A stretch of DNA of 52,253 nt from JBLKSS01 sp047607725 (GTDB lineage: Bacteria > Pseudomonadota > Gammaproteobacteria > Enterobacterales > Enterobacteriaceae), in the NCBI RefSeq assembly GCF_047607725.1, contig NZ_JBLKSS010000006.1, positions 1 to 52,253 on the forward strand, read 5' to 3'. The notes below the pieces were generated by a model, which worked only from the letters and a program-made list of their open reading frames with translations, was not told the DNA's origin and did no database searches. The translations under genes were made by a program, and so were the position numbers. This document shows, one piece after another, positions 1 through 8,462 of this stretch. Within the stretch, counting starts at the first letter, position 1, and each line of letters starts with the position of its first letter.

Positions 1-159
1 TTTTTACGTGCCATGCCATACCCCCGGAAGCTAAAAGTCTCCAGAGTATGGCGGAACAGAAGATGAGCGATCGGACAGAATCGGAATCGCTGATCGGGCG
101 ACCGGAATCAGTGATCGGATGAAATCAGAATCAGTGATCGGACGTGCCCGGAACCAGCA
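1..159 (-). mobile_element. End of an IS21-family insertion sequence, running off the left edge
   Basis: Reading leftward on the minus strand, an ATG at 14 opens a reading frame beginning M-A-R-K at the window edge, as IstA transposases of one IS21 subgroup do. Outside it lie four copies of a GATCGG core (starting at 69, 92, 113 and 136), three of them within a longer aatc-ag-tgatcgg unit and spaced 21-23 bp apart. IS21-family ends characteristically carry multiple spaced terminal repeats that bind the transposase. The outer boundary is uncertain: a CA (TG on the element strand) lies at 155-156 and at 158-159. The family call is inferred from four residues plus the repeat layout. Confidence 0.5.
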
Positions 160-542
160 TGGCGGAAAGATTCATTGCTAAGCCTCGGCTGGGCGCCCAT
201 ATCCACGCTTTCCTGTCCCCCCAACCTTACCGACAGGTCCGCATGTCTATAGTCTCGCCAGCCGATGAAGGCCGCCCGCACCACGTTTACCAGAGAAACG
301 AGTATGTTGACACGGGCATTTTCGCTAGAAGGCAAAAATAGACTACTCCCTAATGACGCCGCAATCTTAACATAATAATTCCCATAATGACAACTATAAA
401 AATAACAGGGGTAAAAACCCTCAGGTTTGCTGTTGATTAATTGCGCGCAGCGTGAGGATAATGACGGGGTTTCGCCGGCGACATACCAGGAAATAAAGAA
501 TAAGGTATTTTTTATTGCGATGACTAATCTATTTAGTCAAGG
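160..542. other. Non-coding stretch between the IS end and yobD
   Basis: Short open frames on both strands here match nothing I recognise. The part from about 340 to 542 is AT-rich and looks like ordinary intergenic sequence. In E. coli mntP lies near yobD, but I see no trace of it here. Confidence 0.4.
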
Positions 543-1024
543 CTATATAATTAATATAACTAATTGTAATTCAATGAGAAATTTGTAAATCTCCTGAGGA
601 TCGTCTAATTTATTGACCTGGATCAGCAAACGCCGTTTTTCCAGGTCAATAACCAAATAACCATCTTCCGATAAATTCATATTTTTGATACGGGAATAAC
701 GGATAAATACATTGCCATAAAAAAAAAACCTTCTGTCTTAAACAGCATATGAGGACGGCGAAATAAGGCCAGATAGACCACCATCAAGCCTAGAATTAAA
801 ATCAAAGTGGAGGTGACGACCGTGCCGCCGGTAGTGATGTTTTTGTACAGCAGTATCAGCAGCAGGACGATAAAAATCAGGCCGTCCAGGCGACCCTGGC
901 GACGCAAAGGCAACCGTAGACGGGTCTTGCCGCGCAGCGCGTAATCCACAATGAACTCATCAAAGACGGCAAACAGCAGTGCGATAACAATCATTATCAC
1001 CAGGCCGATATCGGTAACGGTCAT
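543..1024 (-). pseudogene. yobD: YobD-like DUF986 membrane protein, frameshifted
   Basis: This is an inner-membrane protein of the DUF986 family, of unknown function, normally about 152 residues and found next to manXYZ in enterobacteria. The first 115 residues (start ATG 1024, with a GGGGAAG ribosome site before it) show three hydrophobic segments and the family-like IPLRRQGR-D motif. After the Gly-Phe-Phe-Phe stretch the frame is lost: a T10 run (A10 on the plus strand, 719-728) needs one more base. The next frame then continues as N-V-F-I-R-Y-S-R-I-K and N-L-S-E-D-G, matching the family C terminus down to a TAG at 543-545. Either the gene is broken, or slippage on the T10 tract restores it; a sequencing length error is also possible. 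Confidence 0.75.
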
Positions 1025-1087
1025 ACTTCCCCCCAAAAAAAGCAAAAAAAAACCGGGGCAACTTCTTCCGGTTTGATAACGGTACGC

Positions 1088-1945
1088 TTACAGACCCAAC
1101 AGCCCAACCCAGTAGCCGAAGATACCGATGACGAAGAAGCCCATAATAATCCACAGCGCGTTCACTTTGCTGCGCAGGAGCCACATACAACCAAAGGTAA
1201 GCAGCAGTGGCACCAGCCCCGGCATCAGTTGATCCAGAATCGTCTGGACGGTGGTGACGGTGGTTTGTCCCTCGGTATTGGTGATACGGGACACCACAAA
1301 GGGGATATTGACGTGGGTCCATTTATTGACCAACACCCCCATAACAAATAGCCCGAGGATGGACGCCCCTTCGGTCAATTTTTGCAGGAAGCCGCCACCC
1401 ATATCGTTAACGATATTGACCCCTTTACGGTAGCCGTAGGCCACGCCGTAATAGCGGGTGGCCAGGCGCACCAGGTTAAACAGAATGAAAAACAGCAGCG
1501 GACCGAGCAAACTACCGCTCATGGCGATACCGACGCCGAGGGCGGCGAATACCGGCAGTACGGTACCCCAGAAAATCGGGTCGCCGACCCCGGCCAGCGG
1601 CCCCATCAAACCGACTTTGATACCGTTAATGGCGGCGTCATCAATCGGTGCGCCGTTGGAGCGCTGTTCTTGCATGGCCATGGTGACGCCCAATACCGGC
1701 GCGGCCACATAGGGATGCGTGTTGAAGAACTCCAGATGCCGTTTAATCGCCTGCTTGCGGTCATCGTTATTTTCCGGGTACAGGCGAGGAATCACCGGCA
1801 CCATCGAAAAACAAAAACCGAGCGCCTGCATACGTTCAAAGTTCCAGGATCCCTGGAAAAGGTTGGAGCGGATAAATACGCCGCGTACATCGCAGGGCGT
1901 CAGTTTCTTTTGACCTGTAGCTGTAGTATCGACCATTTCTCTCAC
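1088..1945 (-). CDS. manZ: PTS mannose transporter subunit IID
   Basis: ManZ, the IID membrane component of the mannose phosphotransferase system, forms the sugar channel together with IIC (ManY) and passes mannose, glucose or glucosamine to IIAB (ManX). The 285-residue protein is nearly colinear with the E. coli protein, including the conserved SNLFQGSWNFERMQ segment near the N terminus, GLMGPLAGVGDPIFWGT in the middle and the hydrophobic C-terminal segments. It is the last gene of manX-manY-manZ. Its start (MREMVDTT) lies 3 bp after the manY stop, which suggests translational coupling. The gene is intact although both partners upstream are damaged, so it may be a recently orphaned subunit. 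Confidence 0.95.
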   Translation of the reverse strand: MREMVDTTATGQKKLTPCDVRGVFIRSNLFQGSWNFERMQALGFCFSMVPVIPRLYPENNDDRKQAIKRHLEFFNTHPYVAAPVLGVTMAMQEQRSNGAPIDDAAINGIKVGLMGPLAGVGDPIFWGTVLPVFAALGVGIAMSGSLLGPLLFFILFNLVRLATRYYGVAYGYRKGVNIVNDMGGGFLQKLTEGASILGLFVMGVLVNKWTHVNIPFVVSRITNTEGQTTVTTVQTILDQLMPGLVPLLLTFGCMWLLRSKVNALWIIMGFFVIGIFGYWVGLLGL

Positions 1946-1948
1946 CTA

Positions 1949-2739
1949 TTAATCCAGTTCATTATCGAGATCGTTAGCACCCTGCGCCGGTGCGGCCTGT
2001 CCTGCGACCCGGTTGTAGCGCGGGCTGAGCTGGATGTAGAGTATGGCAATGACCACGCCGATCACCCCCAGCGCCACCAGGTTAAAGCTGGTGAAGGCCG
2101 CGGTGACGAAACCGAGGTAAAAGAACGGCATCAAATAGCCCGCACGCATCATGTTGATGACCATCGCATAACCGACCACCACAATCATGCCGCCGGCGAT
2201 ATTCAGGCCGTTGGTGACGACTTCCGGAATCGAGCTGAGCATGTTGTGTACGGCGTCTGTCCCGACCGAGACCCGCCCACGATGACCGCTGGAATGGCGA
2301 TGCGCATCGCCTGCAGTAGCAGCGCCGAAACGTGGATCCAGCTCAGCGCCGTCAGGTTGCCGCGTTCGGCGGCATGCTGGAAGGCGACGGTGATGGTGCG
2401 CGCGATGATGGTCAATACCTGTCCGGCGGCGGCCAGTGGAATCGCCAGCGCGATACCGGAGCCGACGTTTTGATTACCGGCGATGACCAGAATGGTGGAG
2501 ATGATGGACGCCAGCGCGGCATCGGGCGCCACCGCGGCGCCGATATTCATCCAGCCCTGCGCGATCATTTCCAATGTCCCGCCGATGATGATACCGGTTT
2601 TCATGTCGCCCAGGGCCAGACCAATCAAGGTACAGGCCACCAGCGGACGGTGGAACTGAAATTCGTCGAGAATCGATCCCATGCCTGCAATACAGGCGAC
2701 GGCGAATATCAGTACAATTTGAAGCGTGGTGATCTCCAT
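1949..2739 (-). pseudogene. manY: PTS mannose transporter subunit IIC, frameshifted
   Basis: ManY is the IIC channel subunit of the mannose PTS. The start (MEITTLQIV) and the first ~155 residues match the family closely, through RIAIPAVIV. The reading frame is then lost and is regained at S-V-G-T-D-A-V-H-N-M-L-S-S-I-P-E-V-V, continuing to the conserved NDLDNELD end. Between the two parts the minus strand reads GTGGGCGGGTC where GTGGCGGTC would keep the frame. The simplest explanation is two separate one-G expansions of G2 to G3, near 2270-2280. An intact gene would encode about 264 residues. As read, the permease is truncated and the PTS should not work. Confidence 0.85.
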
Positions 2740-2827
2740 TGTACTTCTCCTCTCACTTTCGTAATAGAGCGATGAATCCGTTTCCAGGCAAACTTACTCT
2801 CTTAAGGGTCATTATTCGGCGTAGGGC

Positions 2828-3775
2828 TTAATTGCCGAATTTTTTAATTAAATCCATCATCTTCAACCGGGTATTGCTGGACACTTTACGCACTTCCAGC
2901 TCAATGCCACGTTCGTTGAGTGTCTTGAACGCCTCGATGTCTTTTTCGTCCACCGACACGGCATTGTTCACCTGGGTTTTGCCCTGGCGGAAGGCCATAC
3001 CACCGATATTGACCGAGGTAATCGCGACGCCGCCCTCAACCAGGCGTACGACGTCGGTCGGGTTGGTAAATAACAGCATGACGCGGTCATTGGCATATTT
3101 CGGGTTGTCGTAAACGCGGATAGCTTTCGCCACGTCAACCACATGGGCCGTGACCCCCGGAGGCGCCACCTGGGTGAGCAGCGTTTTGCGTACCGTATCC
3201 GCGGCCACTTCGTCGCTGACCACGATGATGCGTTTAATGTTGGTTTCTTTCGTCCAGCGGGTGGCTACCTGGCCATGGATCAGACGGTCGTCGATACGCG
3301 CCAGACCAATGCTCATGTGGCCACCTTGGCCAGCCGCCACCGGCGCGGCGACGCTCGGGGCCTGTTCCGCTTCCGGGGCTTTCAGCGCTTTTACGCCAAT
3401 GCGCCCGGTTTCCACCGCGATGCCGACCAGTTCTTGAAAGGTGGGATTATCGTCGCGGGCCATAAAGGTTTCGGCCAGCATGGGGATGTTTACGCCGGTC
3501 ACGACTTCATAATTTTCTTTATCGATGACAATCCGGCTGGCGGCATTAAACGGGCTGCCTCCCCAGGTATCGACCAGAAATAACACGCCTGCTGTGGTGT
3601 CAAGATCCGCCAGACGGGCGGTATATTTTTCAATCAATTTCGTCGTTTCAGCGTTTTCGCCGGGGACGAAATCGATCCAGGCGACATTGTCTTGTGCGCC
3701 TAAAATCATTTCGGCCGTTTTCAGTAATTGCTCGGCCGCTGACCCGTGAGTGCCAATAACAATAGCAATACTTAC
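2828..3775 (-). pseudogene. manX: PTS mannose transporter IIAB, start codon lost
   Basis: ManX carries the IIA and IIB phosphorylation domains of the mannose PTS on the cytoplasmic side. The coding frame is intact over about 315 codons, and the IIB histidine in DDRLIHGQVATRW (about residue 167) is present. At the natural start, however, the codon is GTA (3775-3773), six bases after a perfect AGGAGG ribosome site; a GTG start would fit this position exactly. A TAA lies five codons upstream in frame, so no earlier start is available. The next ATG (3709) would skip the first 22 residues, including the IIA active-site His10 in I-G-T-H-G. ATT at codon 3 could serve as a rare start. First gene of the man operon; probably silenced by this single change. 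Confidence 0.75.
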
Positions 3776-4372
3776 TGGATACCTCCTTTATTGACAAAAT
3801 GGGTTATGCGCCCCGCACGAAAGCTGTGTCGAGGGCCCTAACTCTTTGGTGGTATAACTGCAAAGTCAGGAACGATGCCTGCCCTGACCGATGTCCGCCC
3901 TACAGATTGATTTGCTTCAGTTATTGGTTCGGACGATCATAAGTAAATCGCGATTTATTTTAGTGTGTAAAATAGTGTGTAAAAAAATAAAAATTGTGAC
4001 GACGCTCAGTTATTTGGCTACCGGAATCGGTACAAGCGCACAAAAGAGTGTAGCTGAGAATGAACAAACAGCTTGAAGTGAAAAAGTTTTGTGCCGGGTG
4101 GTGATTCCCTGATACAGTAAAGCGTTTAAATTATAAAAGGAGCAAACAGCCCTCCGATGGACTGTCACCGAAGCCGTTTCATCATTTTTTGTCCGCTTGC
4201 GCGGTCATCGTTGTCCTCTCACTGGCGCATCGCGCTGGATCCTTTTTTCGTCATGTTTGATCCCGCTCCCCAAGAAAGTGTGCCTCTTGACGGCTTGCCC
4301 CTGCGCGTTTGCCGGCAAAGATGCGGTTTAACCCTGTAATCACGACAGCCTGAATACCTTACGGAGCCTGTG
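3776..4372. other. Divergent manX/yoaE regulatory region
   Basis: About 600 bp separates manX (leftward) from yoaE (rightward). It is AT-rich around 3940-4020, as expected for promoters, and holds a candidate CRP site. The part from 4157 to 4372 is transcribed-leader-like sequence before yoaE; I did not identify a riboswitch. No gene is evident. Confidence 0.5.
3995..4010. promoter_or_regulatory. Candidate CRP binding site upstream of manX
   Basis: TGTGA-CGACGC-TCAGT matches the CRP consensus TGTGA-N6-TCACA at eight of ten positions. In E. coli manXYZ is activated by cAMP-CRP, and this site lies about 220 bp upstream of the manX start position. The distance is large, so the assignment is tentative. 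Confidence 0.3.
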
Positions 4373-5920
4373 ATGGAATTCTTAATGGACCCCTCAATTT
4401 GGGTGGGATTATTGACCCTGATCGTATTGGAGATTGTTCTCGGCATCGATAACGTGGTCTTTATTGCGATCCTGGCGGACAAACTCCCGCCCAAAAAGCG
4501 CGATCGCGCACGGGTGGTAGGCCTGTCGTTGGCGCTGATTATGCGCCTTGGGCTGCTGTCGCTGATTTCGTGGATTGTCACGCTGACGCGCCCGTTGTTT
4601 ACTGTTGAGGACTTTTCCTTTTCCGGCCGCGACCTCATTTTGCTGCTGGGGGGGATTTTCCTTTTGTTTAAGGTAACCACGGAGTTGCACGAACGTTTGG
4701 AAAATAAAGAGCACGACAGCAGCGCCGGCCACGGGTACGCCAGCTTCTGGGCGGTGGTAGTGCAAATCGTTATTCTCGACGCGGTATTTTCCCTGGATGC
4801 GGTCATCACGGCGGTGGGGATGGTCAACAATCTGCCCGTCATGATGACCGCCGTGGTGATTGCTATGGCGATTATGCTGCTGGCGTCTCGTTCGCTGACC
4901 CGTTTCGTTAACCGTCATCAAACCGTGGTGGTGCTGTGTCTCAGCTTCTTGCTGATGATAGGTCTCAGTTTGATTGCCGAAGGCTTTGGTTTTCATATTC
5001 CGAAAGGCTACCTGTATGCCGCCATCGGTTTCTCGATCTTCATTGAGATGTTCAACCAGATAGCGCGCCGCAATTTTATCAAAAACCAGTTCGCCAAGCC
5101 GATGCGCGAGCGTACTGCGGAAGCGATTATGCGGTTGATGGGGGGTAGGGCGCAGCGTGAAACCGGCGAAGATGATTCGGCACAGGCGTTTAAGCAGGCG
5201 CATTTCGCCGACGAAGAGCGCCATATGATCACCGGCGTGCTGTCGCTGGCTTCACGCACCCTGCGCAGCGTGATGACGCCGCGCAATGAGATAACCTGGC
5301 TGGACTGCCAGCGGCCGGTTGAGGAGCTGCGCGCGACATTGATGGAGACGCCGCACAATATGTTCCCGGTCTGTAACGGCGAGCTGGATCAGCTTATCGG
5401 TATCGTGCGCGCGAAGGATTTGATGGCGGCGGTGGATAACGGCGAACAGGTAAAAGCCTACGCCGCCGCTAACCCGGCGATTGTCGTGCCGGAAACCCTG
5501 GATGTGTTGAAGCTGCTGGAGGAGTTGCGCCGGGCGAAAGGCAGTATGGTGATGGTGTCCAACGAGTTCGGCGTGGTTCAGGGGCTGGTGACGCCCCTGG
5601 ACGTGCTGGAAGCCATTGCCGGCGAGTTTCCCGACGAGGATGAGACGCCGGAAATAGAGGTCCACGAGGACGGCTGGCTGGCGAAAGGCAGCACCGACCT
5701 GCATGCGTTACAACAGGCGCTGGACACTCAGGCGCTGGCGCGCGGGCGGGATAACGTCGCCTCGTTGGCCGGCTTGTTGTTATCGCAGTGCGATCAAATG
5801 CCGGTGGAGGGGGATGTGCTGACGCTTGACGAGTGGCATTTTACCATTCGCCAGATGGTGGAGTATCGCATCGAACAGGTGTGGATTGAACGCCTGGCGC
5901 CGCGGCACGGTGAGGATTAG
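4373..5920 (+). CDS. yoaE: TerC-family membrane protein with CBS and CorC_HlyC domains
   Basis: YoaE is an inner-membrane protein with an N-terminal TerC domain (residues ~10-235, seven hydrophobic segments, with acidic motifs LEIVLGIDN and DAVFSLDAV), a tandem CBS pair (about 290-420, starting at the V-M-T-P-R motif) and a C-terminal CorC/HlyC domain. TerC proteins are implicated in metal-ion (Mn, tellurite) homeostasis; the exact substrate of YoaE is unknown. I chose ATG 4373 (MEFLMDP), three bases after a GTG that could also start. Length 515 matches the E. coli protein (518). Divergent from manX, as in E. coli. E. coli yoaD, which would follow, is absent: 272 bp of unrecognised sequence separates this gene from sdaA. 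Confidence 0.93.
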   Translation: MEFLMDPSIWVGLLTLIVLEIVLGIDNVVFIAILADKLPPKKRDRARVVGLSLALIMRLGLLSLISWIVTLTRPLFTVEDFSFSGRDLILLLGGIFLLFKVTTELHERLENKEHDSSAGHGYASFWAVVVQIVILDAVFSLDAVITAVGMVNNLPVMMTAVVIAMAIMLLASRSLTRFVNRHQTVVVLCLSFLLMIGLSLIAEGFGFHIPKGYLYAAIGFSIFIEMFNQIARRNFIKNQFAKPMRERTAEAIMRLMGGRAQRETGEDDSAQAFKQAHFADEERHMITGVLSLASRTLRSVMTPRNEITWLDCQRPVEELRATLMETPHNMFPVCNGELDQLIGIVRAKDLMAAVDNGEQVKAYAAANPAIVVPETLDVLKLLEELRRAKGSMVMVSNEFGVVQGLVTPLDVLEAIAGEFPDEDETPEIEVHEDGWLAKGSTDLHALQQALDTQALARGRDNVASLAGLLLSQCDQMPVEGDVLTLDEWHFTIRQMVEYRIEQVWIERLAPRHGED

Positions 5921-6192
5921 GAGGAATAAGCCGCTAAACGGCGCCGACGCGGCGCTGAGAATGCGCCGTCCGCCGGCGCCGCACTTTGATTTTGCAGCGG
6001 GTGGGGCGGAATGAAAGGTAATGGACGGTAGCGCAGGCGGATTTTTTGTGGCCCCGAGCGCAAGTGGAATCTGAGCCGCGGCGTTCCTCGGTGACCCCCA
6101 TTGCGCCACGCCGGCACTACCTCCGGGTGGTCGCCCCCGACAGTTCAGCCCCACCCCGGCTGTAGCACGTCACGGCTGCGGCGCATCTCCGC

Positions 6193-7557
6193 TTAGTCGC
6201 ATTGCACCTTGATAGCCAGGCCGCCGCGCGAGGTTTCGCGGTATTTGGTATTCATGTCCTTGCCGGTTTCATACATGGTTTCAATAACCTTATCGAGGGA
6301 CACTCGCGGCGCGCTGGTGCGACGTAGCGCCATGCGCGAGGCGTTGATCGCTTTCACTGCAGCGATCGCGTTACGCTCGATGCAGGGCACCTGCACCTGG
6401 CCGCTCACCGGATCGCAGGTCAGTCCCAAATTGTGTTCCATACCGATTTCCGCCGCGACGCACACCTGTTCCGGACTGCCGCCCATCAGTTCCGTCAGGC
6501 CGGCCGCCGCCATGGAGCAGGCGACGCCCACCTCGCCCTGACAGCCGACTTCGGCGCCTGAAATGGAGGCATTCATCTTGTACAAAATACCGATTGCGCC
6601 GCTGGCGAGGAAATACCGCAGCCAGATATCGGCCGAGACCGGCTCGATGAAATGGTCATAATAGGCCAGGACGGCGGGCACGATCCCGCAGGCGCCATTA
6701 GTGGGCGCAGTGACGACACGGCCGCCGGCGGCATTCTCTTCATTGACCGCCAGGGCGAACATATTGACCCAGTCCACCACCTGCATGGGATCGGTTGAAT
6801 GCTTATCGCCGGCGATCAACATCCTCCTGAGCGCGGCGGCGCGGCGCGGCACCCGTAGCGGCCCCTGCAGCACGCCCTCGGTGTTCATGCCGCGATCGAT
6901 ACTGGCGCGCATGGTCTGCCAGACAGCGGCAAAATAGCGGTCTATCTCCGCGCGCTCGTGCAGCGCGAGTTCGTTGCACAACACCAAACCGGATACCGAC
7001 AGGGCGGTATCGCGGCAGTGTTCCAGCAATTGCTGGGCGCTGTTGAAACTGAAGGGAACGCTGACCTCGTTCACCACCGCTTGGCCGAACTGGGCTTCCT
7101 CGACGATAAAGCCGCCGCCGATAGAATAGTAGGTTTGGCTGTAAACGCAGCGATCGCCTGCGAACGCGTGGATGCGTAGCCCGTTTTCGTGCCGTGCCAG
7201 GTTAGTGTGATGAAACACCATGCCCCCTTCGCGCGCAAAGTCCACTTCATGGGGAGTACCGGCCAACATCAGCCGCTGGCGCTGGGCGACGTCGCACAAA
7301 AACGCAGGCGTGGCGTCTATGGCCACCGTATCCGGGCTGTTGCCGGTCAGGCCAAGGATGATCGCCTGATCGGTGTGGTGTCCTTTCCCGGTCAGGGCAA
7401 GGGAGCCGTAAACCTCGACGGCGATACGCGTGACGGAGGTCAGCAAATGTTTTTCGACCAAATCGTCCACAAATTGTTTACCGGCTTTCATCGGGCCCAC
7501 CGTATGGGAACTGGACGGACCGATACCAATTTTGAACATATCGAAAACGCTGATCAC
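6193..7557 (-). CDS. sdaA: L-serine dehydratase (iron-sulfur type)
   Basis: L-serine ammonia-lyase converts L-serine to pyruvate and ammonia using a catalytic [4Fe-4S] cluster. The 454-residue protein has exactly the length of E. coli SdaA and is colinear throughout. It shows GIGPSSSHTVGPMKAG at the N terminus, APTNGACG in the catalytic domain, and cysteines in GAEVGCQGEVGVACSMAA, LTCDP and VPCIERN that fit the cluster ligands. The frame is intact. In a host-restricted bacterium a working serine dehydratase would feed pyruvate from amino acids. It is convergent with yoaE and is read in the same direction as pabB-nudL, 311 bp upstream. Confidence 0.97.
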   Translation of the reverse strand: MISVFDMFKIGIGPSSSHTVGPMKAGKQFVDDLVEKHLLTSVTRIAVEVYGSLALTGKGHHTDQAIILGLTGNSPDTVAIDATPAFLCDVAQRQRLMLAGTPHEVDFAREGGMVFHHTNLARHENGLRIHAFAGDRCVYSQTYYSIGGGFIVEEAQFGQAVVNEVSVPFSFNSAQQLLEHCRDTALSVSGLVLCNELALHERAEIDRYFAAVWQTMRASIDRGMNTEGVLQGPLRVPRRAAALRRMLIAGDKHSTDPMQVVDWVNMFALAVNEENAAGGRVVTAPTNGACGIVPAVLAYYDHFIEPVSADIWLRYFLASGAIGILYKMNASISGAEVGCQGEVGVACSMAAAGLTELMGGSPEQVCVAAEIGMEHNLGLTCDPVSGQVQVPCIERNAIAAVKAINASRMALRRTSAPRVSLDKVIETMYETGKDMNTKYRETSRGGLAIKVQCD

Positions 7558-7868
7558 GTTTGCTCTCCTGTAAAATTTTTATAAGGCAACGAGCAGGTGG
7601 CATTGATCTGATTGTAATAGTTGATCGGGATACGCAGGCGCGTTTTCGCATGAAATAAACTAATGTCAACGGCGTTGACGATGACACGCGTCACTTGCCC
7701 CTGCTGCGCCGACCATCAAGCGATATTTTTAAGTGCAGTAGTGAAATTAAATGCCAATTAACAATAATGTATTAGTATTATTTTCTGTTTAATGTCGCTT
7801 GTCGGGGATTTTAGCCAGATAAATGGAAATTAAAAGAACTCTGTGCCGTTAAGGGGAGCTGGCTCCCA
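7558..7868. other. Upstream region of sdaA
   Basis: This 311-bp gap is AT-rich from about 7740 to 7830 and should contain the sdaA promoter. I see no gene and no clear operator in it. The minus-strand frame running into it is an artefact of read-through above the sdaA start. Confidence 0.4.
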
Positions 7869-8462
7869 TTATTCGGTGGGCGGACGGATATGTTGACCGA
7901 GACGATAGAGGATTTGAGCGGTCATGCCCCAAACCATGTGTTGCCGGTACCAGGAGAAGTACACCCGCCGGGTTTGCGCTCGCCGTTCAATATCCAGCGG
8001 GGTATAGCTCGCCAGCGACAATGCCTCGGTCAGCGGTATTTCAAAAATTTCCGCCACTTCGGCCTCGCTGGCGACAAAACGGGCGCCTGGCGCCAGCAGA
8101 CCCACGATCGGGGTGACCTGAAAACCGCTGCTGCTGTCCACCGGCGACAATTGTCCCAGCACCCGGACCTGACGGGGATCGATGGCGACCTCTTCTTGCG
8201 CCTCGCGCAGCGCGGTGGCGATCGCGGAAGCGTCGGCCGCATCCGCGCTGCCCCCGGGAAACGCGACCTGACCGGCGTGTTTGCGCAGGGACGCGGCGCG
8301 GCGGGTGAGCAGTAATGTTGGCGTGGAATGGCAAATAATCGGAATCAGTACCGCCGCCCGCCGGCGATGGTAGGTAACGTAGCGTGTCTCCGGCAGCAGC
8401 AGTTGAAAACGGGTAATAAACTCCGCTAGCCGCAGCGGACGCTCAATGACGGTGTCAGGCAT
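7869..8462 (-). CDS. nudL: Nudix hydrolase, CoA pyrophosphatase-like
   Basis: NudL (YeaB) belongs to the Nudix hydrolases related to peroxisomal CoA diphosphatases, which cleave coenzyme A or its derivatives. The 197-residue protein carries the CoA-type signature L-R-K-H-A-G-Q-V-A-F-P-G-G followed by the Nudix helix A-L-R-E-A-Q-E-E-V, whose glutamates bind metal. The ATG at 8462 overlaps the end of pabB by 8 bp (the pabB stop is inside the nudL start region), so the two are translationally coupled. The E. coli protein is 192 residues. The frame is intact and the order pabB-nudL-sdaA is the standard one. Confidence 0.93.
   Translation of the reverse strand: MPDTVIERPLRLAEFITRFQLLLPETRYVTYHRRRAAVLIPIICHSTPTLLLTRRAASLRKHAGQVAFPGGSADAADASAIATALREAQEEVAIDPRQVRVLGQLSPVDSSSGFQVTPIVGLLAPGARFVASEAEVAEIFEIPLTEALSLASYTPLDIERRAQTRRVYFSWYRQHMVWGMTAQILYRLGQHIRPPTE

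Noticed and set aside
108..341. Two overlapping short ORFs to the right of the IS end
   Set aside because: No family resemblance and no ribosome site. One of them starts inside the IS terminal repeats.
1073..2775. Long plus-strand open frames antisense to manZ and manY (for example 1382-2473)
   Set aside because: They are antisense shadows of GC-rich genes, with composition (His, Gln, Arg rich) typical of such frames.
3891..4339. Short ORFs in the manX/yoaE intergenic region
   Set aside because: No ribosome sites of note and compositions unlike proteins; the region is best read as regulatory.
4409..5224. Antisense frame of 271 codons within yoaE
   Set aside because: A shadow frame; the yoaE frame on the plus strand is fully conserved.
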